Assembly (NCBI RefSeq): GCF_023544665.1
Contig: NZ_JAMJFL010000036.1
Coordinates: 1 to 64,000, forward strand
Source of the DNA: Streptomyces sp. YS415
GTDB taxonomy: Bacteria; Actinomycetota; Actinomycetes; Streptomycetales; Streptomycetaceae
Length of the DNA stretch: 64,000 bases
Reading direction: 5' to 3'
A model generated the notes under the pieces. The model was not told where the DNA came from, did no database searches, and saw only the letters and a program-made list of their open reading frames with translations. Position numbers and translations under genes: made by a program. Position 1 is the first letter of the stretch, and each line of letters begins with the position of its first letter. This document shows, one piece after another, positions 15,853-24,642 of the stretch.

Positions 15853-17004
15853 TCAGACCGCGAGGGCCGCCGTGTGCACCGCCCGCACCAGCCGTACGTT
15901 CTCCGGGGCCGCCCCGCCCGGGAAGGCGCAGCGGCGCCTGGTGTAGCCGTAGGCCAGGCCGCTGCGGGGGTCGGCGAAGGCCTGGGAGCCGCCGGCGCCG
16001 CTGTGGCCGAAGGCGCCGGCGCCCAGGAAGGGGTACCAGACGTCCGCGGTGGCCTGGAAACCCAGGCCGAACGCCTTGTGCGCGCGGGCGACCAGGTCGT
16101 AGCCGGCGGAGTGGATCTGGCCGACCTCGGCGACCGTGTCCGGCTTCAGCAGCGGAGGCCGTCCGTCCACCTCGCTGATCGCCGCCGCGTACATCCCGGC
16201 GAGTCCGCGGGCGGCGGCCACTCCGCCCGCGGAGGCCGGGCCCTTGGTGCGCACGGTACGGGAGTTGGCGTGGTCGACCAGCTCACCCGGTTCCGGCACA
16301 TGGGTGTTGAAGGCGATCGAGGAGAGCGTGTGCGGGCCCTTCGGCGTCGCGTCCAGCAGCGCCTGCTGCGTCGGCGTCGGCGCCATCGGCTGGACCGGGC
16401 GGAAGCGGGGTTCCAGGGCGGCGGGCAGACCCAGGAAGAAGTCGAGCCCGTACGGCGCGCGCACCCGCTCCTCGTACACCTCCTGCAGCGTACGGCCCGT
16501 GGCCCGGCGGACGACCTCGCCGGTCAGCGCCCCGATGACCAGGGCGTGATAGCCGAAGGCGGTGCCCGGACGCCAGAACGGCCGCTGGTCGGCGAGCCGT
16601 TCCGCGATGGCCCGGTCGTCGGCCAGCTCCTCCGCGGTGAACCCGGCGTCCAGGCCCACCAGGCCCGCCCGGTGCGCGAGCAGGTCGCGCAGGGTGAGAC
16701 CGCCCTTGCCCTCGGCGGCGAACTCGGGCCAGTAGTAGGTGACCTTGCGGTCCAGTTCGAGGGTGCCGTCCTGGACGAGGAGAGCGACCACCAGATGGGC
16801 GGCCCCCTTGGTCGAGGAGAACACGCCGTACAGCGACTCCCCGTCCGCGCCGTCCCCGGCCCACAGGTCGACGACCCTGCGGCCGTGCACGTACGCGCAC
16901 AACTGCCCCTCGTAGTCGGGCCGTTCCTCCGCGACGCACGCGGCGAACGCCTCGCGCACCGCCTCGAACCCGTCCGCGACGGTGCCGTGGATCTCCAGCG
17001 TCAT
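15853..17004 (-). CDS. Beta-lactamase-fold serine hydrolase (esterase EstB-like)
   Basis: Class C-type serine hydrolase of 383 residues, more likely an esterase or amidase than an antibiotic-resistance enzyme. The nucleophile motif is SSTK in YGVFSSTKGAAH. The usual YxN is replaced by YHA (FGYHALVIGAL), as in EstB-like esterases, and FGHSGAGGS near the end takes the KTG position. No signal peptide is evident, so it should be cytoplasmic. It stands alone between a convergent ohr and the next peptidase gene, which reads the same way 19 bases upstream. Confidence 0.88.
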   Translation of the reverse strand: MTLEIHGTVADGFEAVREAFAACVAEERPDYEGQLCAYVHGRRVVDLWAGDGADGESLYGVFSSTKGAAHLVVALLVQDGTLELDRKVTYYWPEFAAEGKGGLTLRDLLAHRAGLVGLDAGFTAEELADDRAIAERLADQRPFWRPGTAFGYHALVIGALTGEVVRRATGRTLQEVYEERVRAPYGLDFFLGLPAALEPRFRPVQPMAPTPTQQALLDATPKGPHTLSSIAFNTHVPEPGELVDHANSRTVRTKGPASAGGVAAARGLAGMYAAAISEVDGRPPLLKPDTVAEVGQIHSAGYDLVARAHKAFGLGFQATADVWYPFLGAGAFGHSGAGGSQAFADPRSGLAYGYTRRRCAFPGGAAPENVRLVRAVHTAALAV

Positions 17005-17023
17005 CCGCTCTCCTCGTACTCGA

Positions 17024-19528
17024 CTAACCGCTGTGCGCGTGTGCCATGGTGAACAGCGCCCTTCCCACCTGGGCGAATTCTCCCTTGGGATGATCCCGGA
17101 AAAGCGGCTCGGTGCCGAACAGCACGGCCCGCTCCCCGCTGACCACCGCCGCCCGGCCCGCCGCGTCCGCCGGCCCGCCCGAGCCGTCCTCGTCCGGCCG
17201 CCAGTGCCCGGACAGCAGCGGATTCCCGGTCGCGTACGACTGCTCCACCCGCATCCCGGGCCCGAGATCGGTGAACCACACCGGCGCGTACACGAACCCG
17301 TAATCCGGGCCGCCGCCCGAACTCACCAGCCGCACCACGCCGTTGGCGTTCGGGTTGCCCTCCACCGGCGTGGCCGCCGGCAGTCCGGCCGCCGTGTTGA
17401 GCGCGGCGCCCACGGTGCCCCGCCCGACGAGCCCGTGCCCGGCGAGGAAGGCGTCCAGGGCGGTGCGGGCGGCCGGGGTGAGGCCCGCGTGGTCCAGGCC
17501 CGCCGACACGAACAGCACGTCCACCGAGGACCAGTCGAATCCCGCGTTGAGCACGGCCGTGGAGACCGGCACGACGTCGAAGTTCATCTCCCGCAGCGCG
17601 AACAGCTCGCCCGCCGTCACGGCCGCCGCCACCCGCACCGGGCGCAGTGCGGTGCCGCCGCCGAGCCGGGCCGTGTCGAGGACGACGTCGTACCGCCGGG
17701 CCGCCTTCGCCGCCTGCGCCCGCGCCGAGCCCGGCACGAGCGCGGTGCCGTCCGCGGCCTGCCGTACCGGAACGCCCTGGCGGAGCAGGTGGTTGAGCGC
17801 GGCCACCTCGTTCGGGTCGGTCAGCCGCAGCCGCAGGTCGCCGCGCGGGGCGACCCGGCCGACGGGCGCGGCCTCGCCCACGGCCCGCAGGGGCAGGCCC
17901 TTCAGGCTTGTGGAGGTCACCGGATGCACGTCGGCGCCCCACAGCCTGCCGAGGCTCCAGCCGGAGATGTCGTACATCGCCGACACCTTGTCGCTGATGT
18001 CCCGCCCGTCGGCCAGCAGGACGTTCGCCATGCCGCGCTTGGGCTGGTGCAGATCGACGACGTACGCGCCCTTCGGGTACGTCCTCCCGGCCAGCCGGAA
18101 GGAGTGGGTGGCCCGGGTGACGCGGACGTCGTTGGCGATCAGGTGGTCGACCAGGCGGGCCGCGGCGGTGGTGGCGCCGGGGATGACGTAGGCGCGGGGG
18201 AAGGTGGTCGTGTAGACGTCCTCGGGTCCGATCCCGGGGACACCGGGGACCGTCTCCGCGGAGACCGGCACCTGGGCGGCGCCGGCCGCTCCCCGGCGGA
18301 AGACCTCGATCTGGTCGGCGATCAGCGAAGTCCGCTGCGCGCGGGCGAAGTCGAGGGTCGCGTCCAGCGCGGCACCGGCGACGGCGACGTTGATCGCGGA
18401 CCGGCGGCGCAACTCCTCGGCCGGGAGGGTGTCGTAGGCGGTGTTGTTCACCCGCAGCGGGATCTCCACCGTGTGCGCGGCGACCGTGCCGTGGAAGGCG
18501 GCGTACTGCGGGGTGAAGATCGGCGGCCAGTCGTCCCAGCCCTCCTCCTGGTCCCGGAACGGGATCTGCGCGGGCTGCACGCCGTCCCGCTGGGGGGTGT
18601 AGCCGAGGCCGTTGACCGCGGCCTCCATGCCGAGGGCGTTGGCGTAGGTGTTCTTCAGGAACAGGTCGTACTCGTAGTTCTCGCCGTGCGGGGGAGTGGT
18701 GGGCTCGATGAGGGTGCCGTTGACGTAGCCGTGCAGGTCGAGCATGACGGCCGGCTGCTTGTCGAGCAGGATCTGCCGCATCGCCCGCGTCTCGGGCTGC
18801 GAGGCGGTCACGAAGTCACGGTTCAGGTCGAAGCCGCCGGCGTTGGCCCGGGCGCCCGCGATCCGCCCGTCCGGGTTCGCGGTGACGTTGAAGTAGAGGC
18901 GGTTGCGGGCGAGAAGGTCCCGGGTGGCGCGGTCGTCCGCCGTGGCGAGCCGCTCGATCAGGCGCAGGGAGGCGTCGGTGCCCTCCCACTCGTTGCCGTG
19001 GATGTTGTTGTTGACGAAGACAGGGGTCTTGTAGCTCTTCTTGATCTCGGGGGACTTGGCGGCTGTCCTGGGCGCGTTCTCGATGAGGTCGCGCATCCGC
19101 TCCTGGGCACGGGCCTGCTGGTGGGTCTCCGGAGCGGTGACCGTGACCAGGTACAGGCGGTGCCCGCCGGCCGAACGGCCCGCGATCTCCACGCTCACCC
19201 GGTCGCCGAGCCGTTGCAGGGCGTTCAGCTTCGGCGCGATGGCGTGGTACGGGGTGAGGCCCAGCTTGAGGGACTTGTCGGCCGGGTTCTCGGGGTCGGG
19301 GGCCAGGACCTGCTCGCGCGGGTAGCCGCGCACGGTCCGGTCCAGGGCGGGGGCGTGCCCGGCCAGGGCCCGCTGGGCGGCGCTCTGCGGGGTGCGGGCG
19401 GCCCGGTCGTCGGGGGCGGCGCGCTCCCGGGTGGGCGCGGGCCGGTCGGCCACGGCGCTGTGCGGGGTGAGGAACAGGGATCCGACGGTCACTAGGGCGA
19501 GCACGGGGACGGTTCTCGCGGTGCGCAC
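17024..19528 (-). CDS. Secreted M14-family zinc carboxypeptidase
   Basis: Large exported metallopeptidase of 834 residues. The GTG at 19528 follows GGAGGAGG; earlier in-frame starts lack a site. A signal peptide (TARTVPVLALVTVGSLF) precedes the catalytic domain, roughly residues 60-430. Zinc ligands are in NNNIHGNEWEG and DLHGYVNG, and the substrate-carboxylate Arg in GFDLNRDF. The C-terminal half holds a glutamine amidotransferase-like or DPP-like region of unclear function. Likely role: extracellular peptide trimming. Substrate specificity cannot be read here. Confidence 0.9.
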   Translation of the reverse strand: MRTARTVPVLALVTVGSLFLTPHSAVADRPAPTRERAAPDDRAARTPQSAAQRALAGHAPALDRTVRGYPREQVLAPDPENPADKSLKLGLTPYHAIAPKLNALQRLGDRVSVEIAGRSAGGHRLYLVTVTAPETHQQARAQERMRDLIENAPRTAAKSPEIKKSYKTPVFVNNNIHGNEWEGTDASLRLIERLATADDRATRDLLARNRLYFNVTANPDGRIAGARANAGGFDLNRDFVTASQPETRAMRQILLDKQPAVMLDLHGYVNGTLIEPTTPPHGENYEYDLFLKNTYANALGMEAAVNGLGYTPQRDGVQPAQIPFRDQEEGWDDWPPIFTPQYAAFHGTVAAHTVEIPLRVNNTAYDTLPAEELRRRSAINVAVAGAALDATLDFARAQRTSLIADQIEVFRRGAAGAAQVPVSAETVPGVPGIGPEDVYTTTFPRAYVIPGATTAAARLVDHLIANDVRVTRATHSFRLAGRTYPKGAYVVDLHQPKRGMANVLLADGRDISDKVSAMYDISGWSLGRLWGADVHPVTSTSLKGLPLRAVGEAAPVGRVAPRGDLRLRLTDPNEVAALNHLLRQGVPVRQAADGTALVPGSARAQAAKAARRYDVVLDTARLGGGTALRPVRVAAAVTAGELFALREMNFDVVPVSTAVLNAGFDWSSVDVLFVSAGLDHAGLTPAARTALDAFLAGHGLVGRGTVGAALNTAAGLPAATPVEGNPNANGVVRLVSSGGGPDYGFVYAPVWFTDLGPGMRVEQSYATGNPLLSGHWRPDEDGSGGPADAAGRAAVVSGERAVLFGTEPLFRDHPKGEFAQVGRALFTMAHAHSG

Positions 19529-19724
19529 ACGTACCTCCTCCGGGACTTCCTGAGATCGGTACGGCGAGGTGTACCTGTTCGACTCAACTACAACAAGAGG
19601 GAGTTGGCGCCCCCACGGCCCCGGATGGCGTATCCGGGGACGCCGGGCGGGGCCGCCCGTGGTGCGTCCGGGTGGCGGCAGCCGTGGCCGTAAGGTGACC
19701 CGCCGTTGCCGATAGAGTGCGGTC

Positions 19725-20516
19725 ATGCGCGATCTTGGGGTGGGTTTCCGCTATTTCCTGAAGGGCCAGCGGTGGGTGGCCCGGCACGGCAAGCAGTACG
19801 GCTTCGGGCTGGTTCCCGGCCTGATCACACTCGTGCTGTACGCGGCGGCGCTCGTCTGTCTCGTGCTGTGGGGCGACGACCTGGTCGCCTGGTCGACGCC
19901 GTTCGCCGACGACTGGTCGAACCCGTGGCTCGGTCTCTTCCGCGGCTTCCTGACCGGCCTGCTCTTCGCCCTCGCCCTCCTTCTCACCGCCATCACCTTC
20001 ACCGCGGTCACGCTCCTGATCGGCCAGCCCTTCTACGAGAACCTCTCCGAGAAGGTCGACCGGGACGTCTCCCCGGACGGCACCGCCCCCGAGTCGGGGC
20101 TGCCGCTGTGGCGGGAGCTGTGGATCTCGGCCCGCGACAGCCTCCGGATCGTCGTACGGGCCCTGCTCTGGGGCGTCCTGCTCTTCGCCGCGGGCTTCGT
20201 CCCGGTCGTCGGGCAGACGGTCGTACCGGTGATCGGGTTCGTCGTCACCGGCTTCTTCCTCACCGAGGAGCTCACCTCGGTCGCCCTGCAGCGCCGCCGG
20301 GTCGAGGCCCGGGACCGGCTGCGCCTGCTGCGCTCCCGCAAGACCCTGGTGTGGGGCTTCGGCACGCCCCTCGCCGTCGCCTTCGTGGTGCCGTTCGTCG
20401 CGATCTTCCTGATGCCGGGCGCGGTGGCCGGGGCCACCCTCATGGCGCGTGACCTTCTCGGCGAGGAGAGCCTGGGGGAGAACGGCGAGGGGGCGCACAA
20501 GGGCGTCAGCGCGTGA
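19725..20516 (+). CDS. EI24/CysZ-like integral membrane protein
   Basis: Membrane protein of 263 residues with four to five hydrophobic segments and the EI24-domain motif LIGQPFYENLSEKVD. Relatives include CysZ, a sulfate-uptake protein, but the actinobacterial members are uncharacterised. It reads away from the M14 peptidase across a 196-base gap. Its 3' end overlaps the convergent pyroglutamyl-peptidase-like gene by 11 bases. Confidence 0.85.
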   Translation: MRDLGVGFRYFLKGQRWVARHGKQYGFGLVPGLITLVLYAAALVCLVLWGDDLVAWSTPFADDWSNPWLGLFRGFLTGLLFALALLLTAITFTAVTLLIGQPFYENLSEKVDRDVSPDGTAPESGLPLWRELWISARDSLRIVVRALLWGVLLFAAGFVPVVGQTVVPVIGFVVTGFFLTEELTSVALQRRRVEARDRLRLLRSRKTLVWGFGTPLAVAFVVPFVAIFLMPGAVAGATLMARDLLGEESLGENGEGAHKGVSA

Positions 20517-21738
20517 CGGGCCCGCTCATCGCGGCCGTCAGGATCGCCCGTACCTGGGCGATGATGTCCAGCCGGTTGCGCACGAACTCGGGGTCGGTGA
20601 CCTCGGAGGTGTTGCCGGCCGCGAACTGCAGCACGGGCGTGTGCACATGCCCGGCGGGCAGCGTCTCGTGCAGCCCGAGCCGGTCCCGCAGCAGCGTCGC
20701 CCGGTAGGCGATCTCGTTGGACAGGTAGTTCCCGCCGCCCCCGGCCCGCGCGGTGGACCCCGCCGTCGGCCCCTCCGGCCGCACCACCGGCTCCGTCCCT
20801 CCCGCCGGGATCTCGGTCACGGCGGTGTTGTCGTGGACGGGGAACGGCCCGGCCGCCGCGGCCACGATCCGCTCGTACGGCAGGGTCGTCGTCGTCCACT
20901 GCGGCTGCGAGGCCGGATCGCTCACCGGGACCGTCTCGGTACGGCCGATGGTGTCGTTGTCCGGGAAGCCGCCCCGCCAGGCCCCGTTGGTCCGCTCGAT
21001 GTCGAACCGGCCGACCCGCCCCTGGCTCACGGTGGTGAGCAGATCGACGCCCCGGAGATACGGCCGCAGCGTCCGCTCCACGGTTCCGTCGGTGAAGTCC
21101 CGCCAGCGCACCGGGAACACGGCGGTCTCGATCCGCGCGGGCCCCTGCGCGGTCTCGATCACCGTCCCGTCGAGCGCGAGCGCGGTCGCCCCGGACGGGT
21201 TGGAGATCCGGATGTCCCGGTCCAGCGTGAACGGGTCGAACCCGGTGAGCAGAATCCGCTTCAGCCCCTTGCCGTGCGGAAAGCGGATCGCGGTCTGCCC
21301 GCGCGAGGTCCGCTCCAACTGCCCCAGCAGTTCGGCCCGCTGTGCCGCGGAGAGCCCGAATCCCGGCTCCCAGGACCGCACCTCCCGCGTCATCCCCAGC
21401 CGCGCCCAGTACAGCGGCCGGTCGTCGTCCCGGCTCAGCTCCCCGGCCCCGGGCCCCCGCCCCTGCGCCCGCTCGACGGCCCGCCGCCACAGCGCGGACC
21501 CTTCGCGTACGACGACGGCGCGGGCCTGCGCGTAGGAGCGCGCCCCGGCCAGCTCGCGCGCGAACCGCGCGGTCAGGGCGTCGAATCCGGAGCGCCGCAG
21601 GATCTCCTGCGGCACCGCGCGGTCGAGCCGCTGCTCCTCGACGGTGGGTGACTCCGCGGCGGTCGCGCTGGTGGGGGCGGTCAGCGTGGCGGCCAGCGCC
21701 AGTCCCAGGGCGCACATCCCAACTCGTATGGAGTTCAA
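20506..21738 (-). CDS. Secreted pyroglutamyl-peptidase I-like protein with Ser at the catalytic Cys
   Basis: C15-type fold of about 410 residues, twice the usual 215. TTG at 21738 is chosen because it gives a proper signal peptide (NSIRVGMCALGLALAATLTAP ending ATA); it has a GGAAGG site at rather long spacing. A helical N-terminal extension precedes ILLTGFDPFTL. The catalytic Glu (FDIERT) and His (AGHVHTP) are present. The nucleophile motif, normally YxCN, reads NYLSNEIAY, with Ser encoded by the complement of 20719-20721. It may be a serine enzyme, a binder or inactive. Start and activity are uncertain. Confidence 0.75.
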   Translation of the reverse strand: MNSIRVGMCALGLALAATLTAPTSATAAESPTVEEQRLDRAVPQEILRRSGFDALTARFARELAGARSYAQARAVVVREGSALWRRAVERAQGRGPGAGELSRDDDRPLYWARLGMTREVRSWEPGFGLSAAQRAELLGQLERTSRGQTAIRFPHGKGLKRILLTGFDPFTLDRDIRISNPSGATALALDGTVIETAQGPARIETAVFPVRWRDFTDGTVERTLRPYLRGVDLLTTVSQGRVGRFDIERTNGAWRGGFPDNDTIGRTETVPVSDPASQPQWTTTTLPYERIVAAAAGPFPVHDNTAVTEIPAGGTEPVVRPEGPTAGSTARAGGGGNYLSNEIAYRATLLRDRLGLHETLPAGHVHTPVLQFAAGNTSEVTDPEFVRNRLDIIAQVRAILTAAMSGPVTR

Positions 21739-21796
21739 GGGGTTTCGGGTCCTTCCGGTGCGGTGGAGGGGCGTGGTGATAGCCCGCTTCCCCGCT

Positions 21797-22747
21797 TCAC
21801 GGCGCCGGAACCGTCCCCGCCGCCTCGCGCAGCGCCGCCAGGAACGCCGCACCGGCCGGGGTGAGCGAGCGCCCCCGGGCCGTCGCCGCGTACACGGCCC
21901 GCCTGGGCGCGTCCTCGTCGAGCACCGGGAGGAGGGCGATGTCGGGGCGTACGGACGCCGCCGCCAGCGCCGGGACCAGGGTCACGCCGAGGCCGGCGGC
22001 GACGTACCCCTGCTTGGCGGTCCACTCGCCGACGACGTGGGCCACCCGGGGCCGGAAGTCCTGGCGCAGGGCCGCGTCCAGCAGGGTGCCCTCGGGGCGC
22101 GGGCTGCCGGAGATCCAGTCGGCGTCGGCGAGCCGGGCCAGGCGCACCGGGCCCCGGCCCGCCAGCTCGTGACCGGCCGGGACCGCCACGTACAGCGACT
22201 CGTCGAGGAGGTGGTGCAGGTCGTACGCCTCCAGTGGGGCGCCGCCCGTCGTGGAGACCACCGCGAGGTCGAGCTGCCCGGCGGTGAGGCGGTCCAGCAG
22301 GGCCGGGGTGCGGCCCTCCTCGCGGGAGACGCGCACCCGCGGGTGCCGGGCCCGGAACGCGGCCAGCGCCTGCGGCACCAGGGCCGCGTCGGCGGTGGCG
22401 AAGGCACCGAACCGGAGCCGTCCGCCGGCCGCCTGGCGCAGGGCCGCCAGCTCCCGTCCGGCGCCGTGCAGGGCCTCGGTGACGGACTCGGCGTACGGGA
22501 CGAGGATCCGTCCGGCCTCGGTGAGCCGTACGCCCCGGGGCAGCCGGTCGAACAGCGGGGCCCCGCCGAGCGCCCCCTCCAGGGCGGAGATCTGCCGGGA
22601 CACCGCCGACTGGGTCCAGCCGAGGGTGCGGGCGGCGACGGTGAAGGAGCCGTGCCGGGCGACCTCCAGGAAGACCCGGAGCCAGACGGTCGACAGGTCG
22701 GGAGCGCTCGCGTGATGCTGATTCGGCATGGCAGCCATGCTAGACAT
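21797..22747 (-). CDS. LysR-family transcriptional regulator
   Basis: LysR activator/repressor of 316 residues. The N-terminal HTH shows FTVAARTLGWTQSAVSRQISALE, followed by a substrate-binding-like domain. Three possible ATG starts lie within the first seven residues, none with a strong ribosome site; the first is given. It is divergent, across 41 bases, from a beta-hydroxyacid dehydrogenase/RidA operon, which it probably controls. Confidence 0.92.
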   Translation of the reverse strand: MSSMAAMPNQHHASAPDLSTVWLRVFLEVARHGSFTVAARTLGWTQSAVSRQISALEGALGGAPLFDRLPRGVRLTEAGRILVPYAESVTEALHGAGRELAALRQAAGGRLRFGAFATADAALVPQALAAFRARHPRVRVSREEGRTPALLDRLTAGQLDLAVVSTTGGAPLEAYDLHHLLDESLYVAVPAGHELAGRGPVRLARLADADWISGSPRPEGTLLDAALRQDFRPRVAHVVGEWTAKQGYVAAGLGVTLVPALAAASVRPDIALLPVLDEDAPRRAVYAATARGRSLTPAGAAFLAALREAAGTVPAP

Positions 22748-22762
22748 TCGCTTGTCGCATCG

Positions 22763-22790
22763 ATGCCGACGGACCTAGCGTCGTCGGCAT
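22763..22790. promoter_or_regulatory. Inverted repeat in the LysR/dehydrogenase gap
   Basis: ATGCCGAC and GTCGGCAT separated by 12 bases lie between the divergent genes. The right arm overlaps the start of the dehydrogenase gene. It is a candidate LysR site or an mRNA hairpin affecting initiation. Confidence 0.45.
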
Positions 22791-23595
22791 GCAGAAGATC
22801 GCCTTTCTCGGGCTCGGGCACATGGGCGCGCCCATGGCCCGTCGACTCCTCGCCGCCGGGCACCCGTTGACCGTCTGGAACCGCACGGCGGCGAAGGCCG
22901 CTCCGCTCGGCGCCGCGGGCGCGGCGCTGGCCGCAAGCCCGGCCGACGCGGTGCGGGACGCCGAGGTCGTCGTCACGATGCTCGCCGGTCCGGGGGCCCT
23001 CGCCGCGGTCGCGGACGCCGCCGTGCCCGCCCTGCGTCCCGGCACCCACTGGATCGACATGTCGACCGTCGGACCCGGCGCGGTACGGGAGTTGGCCGTC
23101 CGCCTCGGCTCCGCGGCGACCCTCGTCGACGCGCCCGTGCTGGGGAGCACGGACAAGGCGGCCTCGGGGGGGCTGCGGATCCTGGCGGGCGGCGCGGCGG
23201 ACGGCGTGCTCGGCGTGCTCGCGGTGCTCGGCGAGGTCGTCCGCACCGGCCCCCTCGGCAGCGGCGCCGCGCTCAAGCTCGTCGCCAACTCGGCCGTCGT
23301 CGGCGGCGTCGCCCTGGTCGCCGAGACACTGCGCCTGGCCGACGCCCTCGGCCTCGACGACACCGTCGCCCGGGGCGCCCTGGCCGCCGGCCCGCTCGGC
23401 GGAGCGGTCGCCCGCGCCTTCGCCGAGGGGGTGCACTTCAGCACCGGACTGGCCCTGAAGGACGTCGAGTTGGCCACCGCGGCGGTGCGGCTGCCGGTCC
23501 TGGAAGCCGTACGGGAGCAGTACCGCACAGCCGGTGTCCCCGACGCCGATCTCTCCGCAGCAGCACTCCGCATCCGAGCCGGGAGCACCGCATGA
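22789..23595 (+). CDS. NAD-dependent beta-hydroxyacid dehydrogenase family protein
   Basis: Related to 3-hydroxyisobutyrate and tartronate semialdehyde dehydrogenases; 268 residues. N-terminal dinucleotide fold IAFLGLGHMGAPMARRL, VWNRT for the cofactor, DAPVLGSTDKAASGGLRILAGG near the substrate site and LKLVANSAVVGG with the catalytic Lys. It is followed by a RidA gene with a four-base overlap and sits under the divergent LysR gene. Some family members are imine reductases, and the adjoining RidA makes an imine intermediate plausible; this is inference. Confidence 0.88.
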   Translation: MQKIAFLGLGHMGAPMARRLLAAGHPLTVWNRTAAKAAPLGAAGAALAASPADAVRDAEVVVTMLAGPGALAAVADAAVPALRPGTHWIDMSTVGPGAVRELAVRLGSAATLVDAPVLGSTDKAASGGLRILAGGAADGVLGVLAVLGEVVRTGPLGSGAALKLVANSAVVGGVALVAETLRLADALGLDDTVARGALAAGPLGGAVARAFAEGVHFSTGLALKDVELATAAVRLPVLEAVREQYRTAGVPDADLSAAALRIRAGSTA

Positions 23596-23987
23596 AGGTC
23601 ACCCTCGACAACCCCGCCGACGCCCCCCAGCCCTACAGCCCCGCCTACTCGCAGGTCGCCCGGGTCGAACACGCCGACGGCAGCGCGCTGTTGTTCGTCT
23701 CGGGCCAGATCGCCGAGGGCCGGACGCTGGCCGAGCAGAGCCGGGGCGTCTTCGCGACCCTGGAGGCCCTCCTCGGCGCGCACGGCGCGACCCTGGCCGA
23801 CATCATCAGCATCCGGACCTACCTCACCGACATCTCCCGGCTCGCCGAATACGCCGCCGTCCGCCGGGAGTTGATCACCGGGACGCCGCCGACCAGCATG
23901 ACCTTCGAGGTGCCGAAGCTGTTCCGGCCGGAGGCGATGATCGAGATCGAGGTGGTGGCCGCGGTCACTCCTCGCCCAGCAGGGTGA
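23592..23987 (+). CDS. RidA-family (YjgF) protein
   Basis: Small trimeric-type protein of 131 residues. RidA enzymes hydrolyse reactive enamine/imine intermediates of PLP chemistry. LFVSGQIAEG and the Arg in SIRTYLTDISRL are consistent, as is FEVPKLFRPEAMIEIEVVA at the end. It is coupled to the dehydrogenase by an ATGA overlap. Its last 23 bases overlap the convergent TetR gene. Confidence 0.9.
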   Translation: MKVTLDNPADAPQPYSPAYSQVARVEHADGSALLFVSGQIAEGRTLAEQSRGVFATLEALLGAHGATLADIISIRTYLTDISRLAEYAAVRRELITGTPPTSMTFEVPKLFRPEAMIEIEVVAAVTPRPAG

Positions 23988-24540
23988 GGAAGTCGCGGAA
24001 CGCGCCCGGCATGTCCACCGACTCCGGGTCCAGCAGCCACTGGTACTGCAGCCCGTCCATGACGGCCACCAGCAGCGGCGCGGTGCGCTCGGGGGTGAGG
24101 CCGTTCGGCAGCCGGTCGCCGTACTCGGCGCGCAGCACCTCCGCCATGCCGGCGCGGACGCGGGTGTAGCGCCGCGTGAAGTACTCGCGGGCCGGATGGC
24201 CCTCGGTGACGCTCTCGCCGAGCAGCGCCGAGAAGGTCTGGATGATGCCGGGCCGCATGGCGTTGTACTCCACCAGCGACGTCAGCAGGTCGACCCGCCA
24301 CCGGGTGTCCGGCAGCGCGTCCCACTGGTCGCGGTCGGTGAGCACGGCGACCAGCAGCGCGTCCTTCGTCGGGAAGTAGTGCAGCAGTCCCTGCTGGGTG
24401 AGCCCCACCCGCTCCGCCACCGCGGCGAGGCTGGCGCCCCGGTAACCGCGCTCGGCGATCACCGCCAGGGCCGCCCGCACGATCTCGGCGCGGCGCTCCT
24501 GACTCCTGACCCTCGCGTTCATGGCGTCACCGTACGGCAT
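23965..24540 (-). CDS. TetR-family transcriptional regulator
   Basis: DNA-binding regulator of 191 residues with HTH ASLAAVAERVGLTQQGLLHY followed by FPTKDALL. The ATG at 24540 is supported by GGAGG seven bases upstream. It is divergent from a GH3 glycosidase gene, and a perfect palindrome sits between them. The natural inference is repression of the glycosidase until a sugar ligand binds. Confidence 0.92.
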   Translation of the reverse strand: MPYGDAMNARVRSQERRAEIVRAALAVIAERGYRGASLAAVAERVGLTQQGLLHYFPTKDALLVAVLTDRDQWDALPDTRWRVDLLTSLVEYNAMRPGIIQTFSALLGESVTEGHPAREYFTRRYTRVRAGMAEVLRAEYGDRLPNGLTPERTAPLLVAVMDGLQYQWLLDPESVDMPGAFRDFLTLLGEE

Positions 24541-24578
24541 CGACGGACCTCCAATGTTACAGCAGAATAACGAAACCT

Positions 24579-24592
24579 ACCTGTCTACAGGT
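24579..24592. promoter_or_regulatory. TetR operator candidate between tetR and GH3 genes
   Basis: ACCTGT-CT-ACAGGT is a perfect two-fold palindrome with six-base arms, 39 bases before the TetR start and 51 before the GH3 start. It is placed to control both divergent promoters. Confidence 0.7.
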
Positions 24593-24642
24593 GGCCGTTG
24601 CAGGATGGAGGCACAGCACGGACTCAACGAGGAGGCACCGCC

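Noticed and set aside
15853..17004. Antibiotic-resistance beta-lactamase
   Set aside because: It lacks a signal peptide and the YxN and KTG motifs are replaced as in esterases; the same reservation holds for 35546-36358.
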